Positions 28,244 to 28,459 of a stretch of 28,459 nucleotides of DNA are shown in pieces. The translations under genes and the position numbers were made by a program. The stretch's first letter is position 1. Each line of letters begins with the position of its first letter. Below the pieces are notes generated by a model, which was not told where the DNA came from, made no database searches, and was given only the letters and a program-made list of their open reading frames with translations. This DNA is from a virus. The stretch lies in the IMG/VR virus record IMGVR_UViG_3300035204_001819, positions 1-28,459 of that record. One strand, written 5' to 3'.

Positions 28244-28459
28244 GTCTCCATAACTTTACACAAAATAAAATAAACAAATAATGTAACGACTTCAATAATA
28301 CCGAAATTAACTAATGGTATTTCGAAAAATGCAATCGCCCCTAGTGAAAACCAAATGGACAAACAAATTGGACAAGAAATTAATTTGGTAAAAAAAGAGG
28401 TCCTGTGTATCAAAAGATACATAGGGTAATCCACCAAAGGATTTTCGTCAGATTTCTTT
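28240..28459 (-). CDS. Membrane protein with CPxC motif, 5' end outside the window
   Basis: The frame is open up to the window edge, so the true start may lie beyond 28459. Inside the window an alternative TTG at 28437 could also start it. The visible 72 residues contain SCPICLSIWFSLG, then hydrophobic helices (LGAIAFF and FGIIEVVTLFVYFIL). The Cys-Pro-x-Cys motif near a membrane helix is like that in DUF1360-type phage membrane proteins. Function unknown. Confidence 0.65.
   Translation of the reverse strand, partial: KKSDENPLVDYPMYLLIHRTSFFTKLISCPICLSIWFSLGAIAFFEIPLVNFGIIEVVTLFVYFILCKVMET

Noticed and set aside
1-28459. CRISPR array, insertion sequence or integrase/attachment site
   Set aside because: No regularly spaced identical repeats, transposase or integrase frames and no terminal inverted repeats were seen. 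The pentamer arrays have 5-base units and no spacers.

Overview
The window looks like part of the genome of a large, A+T-rich, lytic tailed bacteriophage (Caudoviricetes), probably marine. Genes are small, tightly packed and mostly joined by 1-8 base stop/start overlaps. They include an rIIA-like GHKL ATPase, an SleB-type cell-wall hydrolase, an HNH endonuclease, an orphan tRNA-Arg(UCU) with an encoded CCA, a sigma-70 family factor and many unrecognised small proteins. No capsid, tail or terminase gene can be identified, so the assignment rests on style and rIIA. Nearly everything is on the minus strand; the only convincing plus-strand genes are a SpeD-like decarboxylase (4015-4371) and a signal peptidase I (24668-25183).

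Layout, left to right. 1-1.3 kb: the N-terminal 382 residues of an unknown protein and a 44-aa protein. 1.4-3.9 kb: a small ORF and rIIA behind a near-consensus sigma-70 promoter. 4.0-4.4 kb: divergent SpeD. 4.4-7.0 kb: methyltransferase, nucleotidyltransferase-fold protein, sulfotransferase, an unknown protein and the tRNA. 7.1-9.4 kb: small unknown genes and the SleB hydrolase. 9.4-10.2 kb: a protein with its own strong promoter, bounded upstream by a terminator. 10.2-13.7 kb: APS kinase, sigma factor, nuclease-like protein and a second sulfotransferase. 13.7-14.1 kb: a small gene behind a promoter carrying an operator-like dyad. 14.2-24.1 kb: a long co-directional run with a cytidylyltransferase-fold protein, a deoxyribosyltransferase-like protein, a lysine/saccharopine dehydrogenase-like protein, an aldehyde dehydrogenase, a flavin-dependent halogenase, a NUMOD-like protein, a eukaryotic-type phosphomannomutase and an HldE-type adenylyltransferase. 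24.2-28.5 kb: signal peptidase I, a Cys-rich lipoprotein, a one-TM protein, a secreted trypsin-like protease, HNH endonuclease, an oxygenase-like protein and a partial membrane protein.

How the genes may work together (inference). APS kinase plus two sulfotransferases could form a PAPS-dependent sulfation route. Phosphomannomutase, the HldE-type enzyme and the second cytidylyltransferase-fold protein suggest sugar-nucleotide work on surface glycans. The dehydrogenase, aldehyde dehydrogenase and halogenase lie head-to-tail and look like one metabolic cassette, possibly lysine to allysine to 2-aminoadipate with an unknown halogenation. Signal peptidase sits beside three products with export signals or membrane segments.

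The most unusual non-coding signal is a set of four degenerate pentanucleotide arrays (minus-strand consensus GGTNN, 13-25 units, strict 5-base phase) in the intergenic leaders at 1295-1364, 6988-7112, 8551-8615 and 9244-9333. Each lies directly upstream of a gene or the tRNA. They look like binding platforms for a multimeric RNA- or DNA-binding protein, and I know of no described equivalent in phages.
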